Program-made: the position numbers and the translations under genes
Notes under the pieces: model-generated
What the model saw: only the letters and a program-made list of their open reading frames with translations
Database searches by the model: none
Told to the model about the DNA's origin: nothing
Shown: one piece after another, positions 1 to 7,423 of the stretch
Layout of the letters: each line of letters begins with the position of its first letter
Numbering within the stretch: the first letter of the stretch is position 1
Assembly: GCA_021107345.1 (NCBI GenBank)
Contig: JAIOSX010000243.1
Location: 1 to 10,682, forward strand
Source: Candidatus Aegiribacteria sp.
GTDB taxonomy: Bacteria; Fermentibacterota; Fermentibacteria; Fermentibacterales; Fermentibacteraceae
Length of the DNA stretch: 10,682 bases
Direction of reading: 5' to 3'

Positions 1-525
1 GATTCTTGTTGTGTTGCCTTTAGTGGAGATTATCAGCTGCAGAATATTATCTCCAACCGAGAGACCCTCAATTGGTGGACAATAGGTTTTGCTCCAGTCT
101 GAAGTATCCCAACCGGGGCAGTGTGATTCGCTTAAGAATCTTTCTGTATCCCAGAAAAGATCCCAGGAGGAGCCCGGATCAAGTGAAGCCGCGGTTTCGA
201 GGGCTACTATCCTGATGTGCTCCGCGCTCAGGAGGGGTGCCCCGGCCCCCAGTATGAAAAGCCTGCTGTTGACGGTATCGGCCATTACCCGTGTTTCATA
301 TACGTACGAAGGTCCAAGTTCCTTCAAAGCTACCAGGGTGGTCAGAAGCTTAACTGTAGATGCGGGTCTGAAATAGGAATCACCGTTAATGTTGTAGAGT
401 ATTTCTCCTGTATTTGCATCTGCAGCATAAATGCCCGTTCTCCATGATGATGGTACTGAAGGCATGTTAAGTGATAATGACAGAATAAGAAGCATGTGAA
501 CCAGCAGACTCAATCGGATCTCCAT
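1..525 (-). CDS. dacB: D-alanyl-D-alanine carboxypeptidase/endopeptidase, PBP4 (peptidase S13) family, N-terminal part only
   Basis: This gene runs off the left edge; 175 codons are visible and the C-terminus is missing. The product would be a penicillin-binding serine hydrolase acting outside the inner membrane, removing terminal D-Ala from peptidoglycan stem peptides or cutting cross-links. The start at 523-525 is followed by a short basic and then hydrophobic stretch (about residues 3-20) that fits a signal peptide. Residues 32-48 carry the family pattern of an Asp and a Thr-Gly followed by a strand. Then comes PASTVK with the SxxK nucleophile Ser56 and Lys59, and a Leu-Gly-Pro-x-Tyr-x-x-x-Thr segment at about 70-78. 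The ILGAGAPLLS stretch (91-100) corresponds to the usual GxGDPxL strand, and YCPPIEGLSVGDN (148-160) to the Tyr-x-x-Pro-x-x-x-Leu region after the inserted domain. The SxN and KTG motifs would lie beyond the edge. I see no strong Shine-Dalgarno site at this ATG; an in-frame ATG ten codons later is an alternative. It is divergent from the gene at 618. Confidence 0.85.
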   Translation of the reverse strand, partial: MEIRLSLLVHMLLILSLSLNMPSVPSSWRTGIYAADANTGEILYNINGDSYFRPASTVKLLTTLVALKELGPSYVYETRVMADTVNSRLFILGAGAPLLSAEHIRIVALETAASLDPGSSWDLFWDTERFLSESHCPGWDTSDWSKTYCPPIEGLSVGDNILQLIISTKGNTTRI

Positions 526-534
526 TCGTTCGAC

Positions 535-562
535 TTGATAATTGAAGAAACTACATTAGATT
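535..562 (+). promoter_or_regulatory. Possible sigma70-type promoter for the gene at 618
   Basis: TTGATA (535-540) and TAGATT (557-562) are separated by 16 bases in the 92-base gap between the two divergent genes. The -35 matches five of six consensus bases and the -10 four of six, so this is only a plausible site. I could not find an equally good site for the minus-strand carboxypeptidase gene; a TTGTTC/TATATT pair there has too long a spacer. Confidence 0.3.
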
Positions 563-617
563 CCTTGAATATAACTTGCCGATAAATGAAAAAGAACAAG
601 AGTAACTGGAGGTTTCT

Positions 618-2321
618 ATGATTCGCAAAATTGCTGTGTTGACTGTATTGATTATTCTCACCGGGTGTGGTAACCAGCCAGATACCAGTACCACTGCTGG
701 AATTAATGATGGTGCTGTTCTGGTTGGCGAGTATGATGATGTAATCGTACTTGCAGTAGGCGACAGGAATATTACGGGTGATATACTGGCTCCTGTTCTT
801 GGACGGTATAATGGTGATTCACTTTTGGTTAATGTGAAGCTGGAAACGCTTATAAACAGATTACTGATACTTCAGGATGCACATGATAGAGGTTTTGATT
901 CAACCCGCTCCATGGAGCTTTACTTTTACGAGAGGGAGAGAGAGACACTTCAGAATGACTGGTTAGTATGGATACTTGATCAGAAGATAACACTGTCCCC
1001 GGATACCGTTGAGGAATACTATTCTCAGATGGGCACAATGGTGGTATACACTGCGATCACTGTCAGGGAAAGAGCACTCTGTGACAGCCTGAAGCAGCTT
1101 GTTCTCAATGATGAGAATATGGGCGATCTCGCTGAGGAGTATTCGACTATTACCCGCGAGGCAATCAACAGAGGAATTCTGGGACCGGTAGATATGATGG
1201 AGGCATTTCCGGGGGACTACATGCTTCTTCGGGATCTTGAGATGGGTGAGTTATCCTCATTGGATTCATCCTATTCCGGTTGGAGATTTCTTAGAATTGA
1301 CAGTTCTTACCAGGACACTATACCTGCTATTGAAGAGATTAGAGATATTATCGCACAGAGAATTCTCGGAAGGCTTAGGATGGCGTACAAGGAAGAACTC
1401 TTTGACAGCCTGAAAACAGTCAACAATCTTCAGATAACAGAAGGTATTTCTGAACTGATTGCCAGCCATTTCTCCGAGAACGCCCAGAATTATGAGCCTT
1501 TTACATCCGAGCAGGAGAATATGGTCGCATATACATTCACTGGCGGTGGAAGAACACTCTACTCTTTCGTTGAAAATATCAGGAACCTTCCTACGATAGC
1601 CTACAATGATCCCGGTGATCCTGAATGGATTGAGGAATACAGTTTGCTTATCGGTCTATACGATATAATGGCAATGGAAGCGAAAAAACTGGGTATGGAT
1701 ACACTGCCTGACGTTGTTTCATATTTGGATCAGCGTTTTGGTAATCAGGTGCTTGATTTCTATCACACGGAGGTTATAGAACCGAGATTGATTCCAACCG
1801 AAGAGATACTGATGGAGATCTACGAAGTTGAGCAGGATTCGCTTATTATCCCGGAAGAGAGAGTATTTAAGACAATAGGTGCTGTTGGAGAGGGACAGAT
1901 GGATCTGCTGGAGCAGGTTATGCAGTCCGGTGGTGATCCCTTTTCGATGATTGAGGAACTGACAATCGTCCAGAGCATCCTTGCTCCCGGAGAGTCTGTA
2001 ATAACAAGACCCATGACTGCATCTGATATACCGTCTCCATGGAACGAGATGCTCTTCAATGCTGAAATGTATGAGATTGTCACCTGTTCTGTTTCGGTTG
2101 AACAGGTACTGTTGTTCGAATTAACGGAAATAAGACCGGAACACATAGCGTCCTTTGATGAATCACAGGACCAGTTACTGGCAATCTTTCGTTCAATGGA
2201 AGAGGAGGAAGTGATATCCGGACTTGTAGACAGTCTCCGTTCTGTATATCATATTGAGATTGACAGGGGATTTGTCGACAGTTTCATCTACTCTGATTCG
2301 TTATCGATAGATCAGCCCTAG
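618..2321 (+). CDS. Lipoprotein with two degenerate parvulin-like (SurA/PpiC-type) peptidyl-prolyl isomerase regions
   Basis: The product is a 567-residue predicted lipoprotein, probably a periplasmic or outer-membrane-facing folding factor for exported proteins. The signal peptide ends in the lipobox LTGC with the lipidated Cys17; the next residue is Gly rather than Asp, which does not point to inner-membrane retention. Residues 40-125 resemble the SurA N-terminal helical region (a strand reading VLAVGDRNITGD, then helices with LINRLLILQDAHDRG). About 127-230 looks like a first rotamase domain (helix with EEYY, a strand-helix-strand unit, and a GILGPV turn). A long helical linker follows. 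About 392-510 repeats the pattern as a second rotamase-like domain, beginning at a helix containing EEILMEIYE. The classical parvulin active-site residues are not obvious, so it may be a chaperone more than an isomerase. The start is supported by GGAGG at 608-612, five bases upstream. The gene at 2387 follows 65 bases later on the same strand with a nearly identical ribosome-binding site. Confidence 0.7.
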   Translation: MIRKIAVLTVLIILTGCGNQPDTSTTAGINDGAVLVGEYDDVIVLAVGDRNITGDILAPVLGRYNGDSLLVNVKLETLINRLLILQDAHDRGFDSTRSMELYFYERERETLQNDWLVWILDQKITLSPDTVEEYYSQMGTMVVYTAITVRERALCDSLKQLVLNDENMGDLAEEYSTITREAINRGILGPVDMMEAFPGDYMLLRDLEMGELSSLDSSYSGWRFLRIDSSYQDTIPAIEEIRDIIAQRILGRLRMAYKEELFDSLKTVNNLQITEGISELIASHFSENAQNYEPFTSEQENMVAYTFTGGGRTLYSFVENIRNLPTIAYNDPGDPEWIEEYSLLIGLYDIMAMEAKKLGMDTLPDVVSYLDQRFGNQVLDFYHTEVIEPRLIPTEEILMEIYEVEQDSLIIPEERVFKTIGAVGEGQMDLLEQVMQSGGDPFSMIEELTIVQSILAPGESVITRPMTASDIPSPWNEMLFNAEMYEIVTCSVSVEQVLLFELTEIRPEHIASFDESQDQLLAIFRSMEEEEVISGLVDSLRSVYHIEIDRGFVDSFIYSDSLSIDQP

Positions 2322-2386
2322 ATGAGTTTAAAGTCTGTGTAAAATGGGCTTCAATGTGTATATGAATTGTTTCTGGAGGTGTATCA

Positions 2387-3337
2387 ATGATCTGTAGATG
2401 CTGCGGACATGATAACGATGTCCGGGATACGGGTAAATGTAAGAATTGTGGTTTTGAGCTTTCAAATCAAAACGATTCCCTGGAAACAAAGCGTAGCGCC
2501 CTTCAGAGCAAACTTGGAACGCCCGTTCATTTCCAGGAGAGAACTGAATTTAAAATCCCTCCGGCAAGAGGAAACACGCCGATGATAGCTGTTCTTGTAG
2601 CCCTCGCCGGGCTTACCGTAGCATTTGTTATCACACACGTTTTTAATAGGTCCGAGTATACGCCGGAGCTTCCAGAAAGGGAACGTTTTGAGGAAGTTGT
2701 TGAGGAAATCCCTGTAGATCCCATTGCGACTCTCATTTCCTCGGATATAGTCTATGTTATGAACGACAGCGCTTCACGAGCTCTACCAAGATCAAACGTC
2801 GACATGACAGTCATACCTGTAGGTTCCACAGTATCATTTCTTGGAAGCTGGCCTGTTCCTCTGAGACCCGCGGCTACCTTCATTATCCAGAAAATCAGTC
2901 AGCGGGAATTCAATCCTCTGGAGATAGACAGGTTATGTGTCTGGACCGACAGCACCGAGACCAACTTTATCTCAGCGTCAATTATCAGGATAGAGGAGTC
3001 AAGTGTAGACTCCATATCCTCCCCCGTTCTCGTTAAACTCTATTTCACTCCGGAGATGATGAGGGGCAGTGTGGAGGAATTCAGTATACAGTACGACGTT
3101 GCTGTTACTACATCTGAGTTCTCCGACAACCAGCTGAATGATCTGATCCGTACAGTATCCCAACGTCTGGAGAGGGAGGATTATGATGGACGCAGGATTC
3201 AGGTTGCCACCCTGTTCGATTATGACGCGTACAGCCTTGGTGATGCTGTTGATATAATGAGAAGGATTACTCCTTTAGCTATCGATAGCCTCCGTTATGA
3301 AGGATTCTCCTTAAGTGTTTTTGCGCTTTCTGACTGA
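2387..3337 (+). CDS. Zinc-ribbon, single-pass membrane protein of unknown function
   Basis: I do not recognise a named family for this 316-residue protein, but its architecture is clear. The first 23 residues form a short zinc ribbon: Cys3 and Cys6, then Cys18 and Cys21 followed by Gly, the CxxC...CxxCG pattern of many small treble-clef or ribbon N-termini. A basic linker (about 31-62) leads to one hydrophobic transmembrane helix at about 65-86, after which an acidic stretch (92-110) begins the extracytoplasmic part. Residues 115-316 look like alternating strands and helices with no cysteine cluster; Cys184 is isolated. The expected topology is zinc ribbon in the cytoplasm and the large domain outside. 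The start is set by GGAGG at 2375-2379, seven bases before the ATG. It probably shares a transcript with the lipoprotein gene upstream. This suggests an envelope role, but function cannot be assigned from sequence alone. Confidence 0.7.
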   Translation: MICRCCGHDNDVRDTGKCKNCGFELSNQNDSLETKRSALQSKLGTPVHFQERTEFKIPPARGNTPMIAVLVALAGLTVAFVITHVFNRSEYTPELPERERFEEVVEEIPVDPIATLISSDIVYVMNDSASRALPRSNVDMTVIPVGSTVSFLGSWPVPLRPAATFIIQKISQREFNPLEIDRLCVWTDSTETNFISASIIRIEESSVDSISSPVLVKLYFTPEMMRGSVEEFSIQYDVAVTTSEFSDNQLNDLIRTVSQRLEREDYDGRRIQVATLFDYDAYSLGDAVDIMRRITPLAIDSLRYEGFSLSVFALSD

Positions 3338-3432
3338 TCCTGTTTTATTCAGTTCAATGGATCAGTACCGACTTTACTGATGAACCGGACAGTCTGGATC
3401 TGTATACATGGGATTCCCGGAAAGGTTTCTGA

Positions 3433-4764
3433 ATGACCGACCGGCAGAAACTTGAGATATTCTCTGAAATACTGCGATACAGGACCGTATCCCGACAGCC
3501 AGGAGAAATCTTTGATAAGAAGCCCTTCAGTGAGATTGCTGAATATCTGATAAAGGCCTTCCCGCAGGTGCACAGACATTTCAGAAGAGAAACCATTGGC
3601 GACGGAAGCCTTCTTTATACGCTTCAGGGCGCAGATCAATTGCTGAAACCCTTCATGCTTACCGCCCATCTGGATGTGGTTCCCGCTGAGGATGGTGAAA
3701 AGTGGCTTGAACCTCCTTTCTCCGGCACTATCAGGGACGGAAGGATATGGGGAAGGGGATCTATCGATTACAAAGCTGGAGTCTCCGCCATGCTTCAGGC
3801 TTGCGAGGATATCCTTGAAAGAGAGTTCAAACCGGACCGGACACTGATTCTTGCCTTCGGGCATGATGAGGAGGTTGGTGGAAATAGTGGTGCTGCTGAA
3901 ATAGTCAGAGTTCTCACGGATAGAAGTATATCCCTGAGTTCGGTGCTTGACGAAGGCGGATACATCTACAGTTACCCCTGGATGAAGAGGGACGTAGCTG
4001 TTATAGGCCTTGCGGAGAAGGGATACCTCACCCTCAGGCTGGCAGCTCAGGGAGTTCAGGGGCACGCTTCGGTTCCGGACCGCAATACTGCGGCCGGCAG
4101 CCTTTGCAGGTGTCTGGCTGAACTTGAAAAAAATCAGTTGACTGTGAAGCTCTGCAGCCCTGTAGAAAAAATGCTTCAGGCAACATCAGAGATGTTCAGG
4201 GAATCCGTGATGATCAGTGATCGCATACCGACTTCCGGAGAGATGATGCGCATCATTGAAAAATGGCCTTCGGGAAACGCTCTTGTAAGAACTACAACAG
4301 CCATAACCATGATCCGGGGCAGCAGCAAAGAGAACATCATTCCCGCGGAACCCTTTGCCCTTGTGAATTTCAGGGCGATACCCGGTGATCATTCGAGTGA
4401 CATTTATAACCATGTACGGAGCATAGCGGAACCATTAGGAGTAGATGTAAGGTATGAGGATACGGATCAGATACACGAACCCTCCGGTATTGCTTCAATG
4501 GATACGGAGGAGTACAGAGCCATACAAGTAGCTGTCCGGGGAATCTGGCCGCGTATCCCGGTTGTGCCTGGCATTTTCCCGGCAGCCACCGATTCAAGAC
4601 ATTACTGCAAAATAGCTGATAACGTGTACAGGTTTGAGCCTGTTCACCTCGGAAAAGAAGGCCTTGGAGCACTTCATTCCGAAGGAGAATCCATTACAGT
4701 CGACGATTATCTCAACGGTGTCAGTTTCTACACCGCTTATATAGGGATCGTAAGTACCACATGA
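3433..4764 (+). CDS. M20 family metallopeptidase (carboxypeptidase S / PM20D1-like)
   Basis: The product is a 443-residue cytoplasmic di-zinc hydrolase of the M20/ArgE/DapE/CPG2 superfamily, closest by eye to the carboxypeptidase S (CPS1/PM20D1) branch. It would cleave small peptides or N-acyl amino acids. All expected metal ligands are visible: His79 in TAHLDVVP, the bridging Asp112 in GRGSIDYKAG, Glu147 with the general base Glu146 in GHDEEVGG, Asp173 in VLDEGG, and His415 in GALHSEGE. The lid/dimerisation domain carries Gly-His-Ala-Ser with His211, and the C-terminal Asp-Ser-Arg-His segment (387-390) is also typical. The length is in the normal range. A stop codon lies directly before the ATG (3430-3432), so the start cannot move upstream; AAAGG at 3421-3425 is the likely ribosome-binding site. 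Its stop overlaps the start of the transporter gene by four bases (ATGA), implying translational coupling. The exact substrate cannot be read from the sequence. Confidence 0.9.
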   Translation: MTDRQKLEIFSEILRYRTVSRQPGEIFDKKPFSEIAEYLIKAFPQVHRHFRRETIGDGSLLYTLQGADQLLKPFMLTAHLDVVPAEDGEKWLEPPFSGTIRDGRIWGRGSIDYKAGVSAMLQACEDILEREFKPDRTLILAFGHDEEVGGNSGAAEIVRVLTDRSISLSSVLDEGGYIYSYPWMKRDVAVIGLAEKGYLTLRLAAQGVQGHASVPDRNTAAGSLCRCLAELEKNQLTVKLCSPVEKMLQATSEMFRESVMISDRIPTSGEMMRIIEKWPSGNALVRTTTAITMIRGSSKENIIPAEPFALVNFRAIPGDHSSDIYNHVRSIAEPLGVDVRYEDTDQIHEPSGIASMDTEEYRAIQVAVRGIWPRIPVVPGIFPAATDSRHYCKIADNVYRFEPVHLGKEGLGALHSEGESITVDDYLNGVSFYTAYIGIVSTT

Positions 4765-5645
4765 ATGGATTCGGGGAGAACGAAGTTCTCAGAAGAACCA
4801 CAAGGATTACACTGGCAGGATTAATACTTAACGTATTTCTGTCCGGTTTCAAGCTTGCTGGAGGGATTCTTAGCAGCAGTCATGCTCTGGTGGCGGATGG
4901 TGTACACAGCCTTTCCGACTGCGTCACAGATGTGGCCATATTGATTGGAGCGAAGTTCTGGACAAAACCATCCGATGCGAATCATCCACACGGTCATGCA
5001 AGAATAGAGACCATTATAGCCGGATTCATCGGGCTTTTCATAATATTTACAGGTCTTTACATCGCATGGAAGTCCTTCGGTGCCATAATGAATCCCCCCG
5101 TAAAACCACCGGATTGGCCCGCCTTTGCAGTGGCTATGACAGCCATTCTTGCTAAGGGAATTCTCTCAAGATGGACGTTAAGAACGAGCAGAAAACTAAA
5201 ATCCCCCGCCCTCGCCGCCAACGCGATGCATCAGCGATCCGATGCTGTCAGCTCGATTCCGGTAGCAGTAGTGGTGCTCGCCGCAAGGATTGATCATTCG
5301 CTTGTAGTTCTGGACGGTATTGGAGGAGTCTTCGTATCAATTTTCATTCTAAAACTGGGAATCAATATCTTTCAATCTGCTATGTGGCAGTTGTCGGACA
5401 CTGCTGCTCCTACTGAGATAATAGAGGAATTGAGGAGAATCGCCTTATCTGTGGATGGGGTTGCGGATGTTCACAATCTCAGGACAAGATATCAGGGAGA
5501 TGGTATCCAGGCTGACATGCATATCGTGGTTGACGGGCGTATGCCCCTTGCGGAGGCATTCTTCATACTCAAGGAGGTCGAGCGGAATCTTTGTATGATC
5601 GGGCCTGGCGTTGTTGATGTTCTGGTGAGGCTCGAACCGGATTAA
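4761..5645 (+). CDS. Cation diffusion facilitator (CDF) family divalent metal transporter
   Basis: The product is a 294-residue inner-membrane antiporter expected to export Zn(II) or a related divalent metal (Fe, Mn, Co or Cd are possible) in exchange for protons. The first hydrophobic helices (about 15-38 and 42-65) include ALVADGVHSLSD, where His49 and Asp53 form the HxxxD site aligned with the first site of E. coli YiiP. The cytosolic loop has HPHGHARIET (75-84), another family signature. Helix 5 carries His157 and Asp161 in AMHQRSD, completing the four-residue membrane metal site. Residues about 212-294 form the C-terminal cytosolic dimerisation domain, with VADVHNL at 234-240 and several His/Asp residues. 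A His/Asp site favours zinc, but metal specificity is inference. Its start overlaps the stop of the M20 metallopeptidase gene, so the two are co-translated. No strong terminator follows; only an A/T-rich inverted repeat is seen near 5643-5660. Confidence 0.93.
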   Translation: MNGFGENEVLRRTTRITLAGLILNVFLSGFKLAGGILSSSHALVADGVHSLSDCVTDVAILIGAKFWTKPSDANHPHGHARIETIIAGFIGLFIIFTGLYIAWKSFGAIMNPPVKPPDWPAFAVAMTAILAKGILSRWTLRTSRKLKSPALAANAMHQRSDAVSSIPVAVVVLAARIDHSLVVLDGIGGVFVSIFILKLGINIFQSAMWQLSDTAAPTEIIEELRRIALSVDGVADVHNLRTRYQGDGIQADMHIVVDGRMPLAEAFFILKEVERNLCMIGPGVVDVLVRLEPD

Positions 5646-5666
5646 AAAATGCGGCTTTTTCAACCC

Positions 5667-5694
5667 TTGCGTCATACTTGGGGAACCATATAAT
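5667..5694 (+). promoter_or_regulatory. Sigma70-type promoter for the PEBP/aminotransferase pair
   Basis: TTGCGT (5667-5672) and a perfect TATAAT (5689-5694) are separated by 16 bases. Transcription would start near 5701. This places the ATG at 5701 at or on the transcript's first base and supports the later ATG at 5731 as the true start of the next gene. Confidence 0.6.
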
Positions 5695-5719
5695 TATTAA
5701 ATGGTTTGTGTTCCTTATA

Positions 5720-5725
5720 GGGAGG
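5720..5725 (+). promoter_or_regulatory. Ribosome-binding site that fixes the start at 5731
   Basis: GGGAGG sits five bases before the ATG at 5731. The in-frame ATG at 5701 has no such site, so the first ten codons of the longest open frame are probably untranslated leader. Confidence 0.7.
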
Positions 5726-5730
5726 CGATA

Positions 5731-6195
5731 ATGAGTTTTAGAATTGTTAGTAGCGCTTTTAAGGATAACGATTATATCCCACCCTGGTATTCCAGATCCG
5801 AAAACGATTCATCTCCTCCGATCGGCTGGACGAAACCTCCGAAGGGAACCGCCTGCCTGGCACTTATAGTTACCTGCACAGATCCGAATACCGATAAGGT
5901 TTACTGCCACTGGGTGATGTACAACATTCCGCCCAAAGCCAATACGATCTACGGAAATCAGCCACACAAAAATGTTTCACATGACGGTACTCTGCAGGGA
6001 GTAAACAGTTTCGGAGGAGTCGGCTGGGATGGTCCCGAGAACGGCATGCCGATTCAGGAACTTGTCTTCAGGCTTTACGCCCTGAATACTAAACTTGATC
6101 TTCCCGGTGGAGCTTCTTATCATGATGTCATGGATGTAATGGAAGGTCATATTCTAGAAGAAATTACGCTTACCGGAAGGTATTCATCACACTGA
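5731..6195 (+). CDS. YbhB/YbcL-type phosphatidylethanolamine-binding protein (Raf kinase inhibitor-like)
   Basis: The product is a 154-residue cytoplasmic protein of the PEBP superfamily, which binds small anionic or phospho-headgroup ligands; the cellular role of the bacterial members is poorly known. Residues here count from the ATG at 5731. The order of motifs is typical: an IPPWYS segment near 21-26, CTDPNTDKVYCHWVMYNIP (about 49-67) containing the pocket Asp and His, then GVNSFGGVGWDGPENG (90-105), FRLYALNTKLDL, and a C-terminal helix with a Gly-His-Ile pattern. The odd point is the place where relatives have His-Arg-Tyr just before the FxLYAL strand: this protein has Gln-Glu-Leu, so one pocket histidine is missing. 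It begins a two-gene transcript, and its TGA stop overlaps the CTG start proposed for the PLP enzyme. Confidence 0.88.
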   Translation: MSFRIVSSAFKDNDYIPPWYSRSENDSSPPIGWTKPPKGTACLALIVTCTDPNTDKVYCHWVMYNIPPKANTIYGNQPHKNVSHDGTLQGVNSFGGVGWDGPENGMPIQELVFRLYALNTKLDLPGGASYHDVMDVMEGHILEEITLTGRYSSH

Positions 6196-7394
6196 ATCCT
6201 GAAGAACTGAGAAGCGAATTCGCAACTTACTGGAATATCTGTGAGGACACCGTTTTCCTGAATCACGGTTCCTTCGGGGCCTGTCCCGTCGAGGTTAGCA
6301 ATTACCGCAAATACCTCCTTGATGAATTTGATAAGCAACCCGTTGATTTCTTACTCAGGAAGTACATGCCTGCCCTTCCCGGTATCCTGGAAAAGCTTGA
6401 GATCTTCACCGGAGCATCTCCGGGTTCTGTAGTACTCGTTCCCAACGCGACAACAGGCGTGAATACTGTACTTTCGAACCTTCGGCTGAATCCCGGGGAC
6501 GAACTTTTAACAACAGGCCAGGAGTATTTCGCATCCAGCAATGCCCTTCAGTTCTATGCTCAAAGGAACGGAGCAAAGATCGTAGAGGTACCCATCGATG
6601 TCCCCGTCTCCGGCCCCGATCAGGTTATCGATTCGATCATGTCACAGGTTACCGGCAGAACTGTTCTCGTGCTTGTTGATCATGTCTCCAGTCCAACCGG
6701 TATGATACTGCCCGTCGATGAACTCGTTCAAAAGCTGGACATACTCGGAATAGATGTGCTTGTTGACGGAGCGCACGGCCCCGGTATGCTTCCGCTGAAT
6801 CTTGCAGAACTGGGAGCTGCATACTATGCGGGAAACTGCCACAAGTGGATGTGCGTCCCAAAAACCGCAGCCTTTCTCTACGTCAGGCCTGACAGGCAGG
6901 ATGGTTTCCGTCCTGCTGTAATGAGCCATTTTGCCTCTGACTTCAACACTGATCTGTCCGATTTTCAAGCTGAGTTTTTCTGGAACGGTACGATCGATCC
7001 CACTCCCGGAATGACCATACCCTTCACCATCGATTATCTGGAAAAGCTGCATCCCGGAGGCTGGAGAGGCATAATGAAGGAGAATCATGAGAAGGCCGTA
7101 CGTGCCGGTGAGATGATCTCGAGAAAGCTGGGACTGCAGCCCACATGTCCTCACGATATGCTTGGTTCAATGGGTGCTGTGATACTTCCATACATGACTC
7201 CCTCAGGGTTACCTCACCCAGAAGGTTTAGATTCCCTCTGGACCTGGCTGCTGAAGGAAAAGCATATTGAGATCCCGGTGACCCACACTTCCAATCCCCC
7301 CGGAAGGTTCCTGCGTTTCTCAGCACAGCTCTATAATAGTGATGCCGAGTTCGAATACCTTGCCGAAGCCTTGAGGAACGCACCTGAACTATAA
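6192..7394 (+). CDS. Class V PLP-dependent aminotransferase-fold enzyme, isopenicillin-N epimerase-like, with a CTG start
   Basis: The product is a PLP enzyme of fold type I, class V, most like isopenicillin N epimerase-type proteins; the substrate is unknown. The first ATG is at 6366, but the same frame stays open upstream and encodes the family's conserved N-terminus, including FLNHGSFGACP (residues 22-32 if counted from CTG at 6192). The only usable start in that stretch appears to be this CTG, which shares bases with the TGA stop of the PEBP gene; GGAAGG at 6175-6180 lies 11 bases upstream. That gives 400 residues, the usual family length, whereas the ATG would give 342 and lose part of the active-site region. 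Further motifs are Asp163-His164 followed by Ser-Ser-Pro-Thr-Gly, the cofactor Asp192 in VDGAHG, the Schiff-base Lys218 in NCHKW, and WNGTIDPTPG. ATC at 6186 has better spacing but is a very rare start. No cysteine-desulfurase active-site loop is apparent. Confidence 0.85.
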   Translation: MNPEELRSEFATYWNICEDTVFLNHGSFGACPVEVSNYRKYLLDEFDKQPVDFLLRKYMPALPGILEKLEIFTGASPGSVVLVPNATTGVNTVLSNLRLNPGDELLTTGQEYFASSNALQFYAQRNGAKIVEVPIDVPVSGPDQVIDSIMSQVTGRTVLVLVDHVSSPTGMILPVDELVQKLDILGIDVLVDGAHGPGMLPLNLAELGAAYYAGNCHKWMCVPKTAAFLYVRPDRQDGFRPAVMSHFASDFNTDLSDFQAEFFWNGTIDPTPGMTIPFTIDYLEKLHPGGWRGIMKENHEKAVRAGEMISRKLGLQPTCPHDMLGSMGAVILPYMTPSGLPHPEGLDSLWTWLLKEKHIEIPVTHTSNPPGRFLRFSAQLYNSDAEFEYLAEALRNAPEL

Positions 7395-7423
7395 ATATGG
7401 ACGTAGGCTATTTATTTGAGCTT

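Noticed and set aside
89..447. Two plus-strand frames in the first 450 bases
   Set aside because: They are shadows of the minus-strand carboxypeptidase, whose motifs (SxxK and flanks) are clear.
3361..3381. Seven-base-pair inverted repeat (ATCAGTA/TACTGAT) between the zinc-ribbon and M20 genes
   Set aside because: It has few GC pairs and no T-run after it, so it is not a convincing terminator. A small regulatory hairpin is possible but unsupported.
3349..4065. 238-codon minus-strand frame opposite the M20 gene
   Set aside because: The plus strand carries all five metal ligands in the right order; the minus frame shows no family features and lacks a ribosome-binding site.
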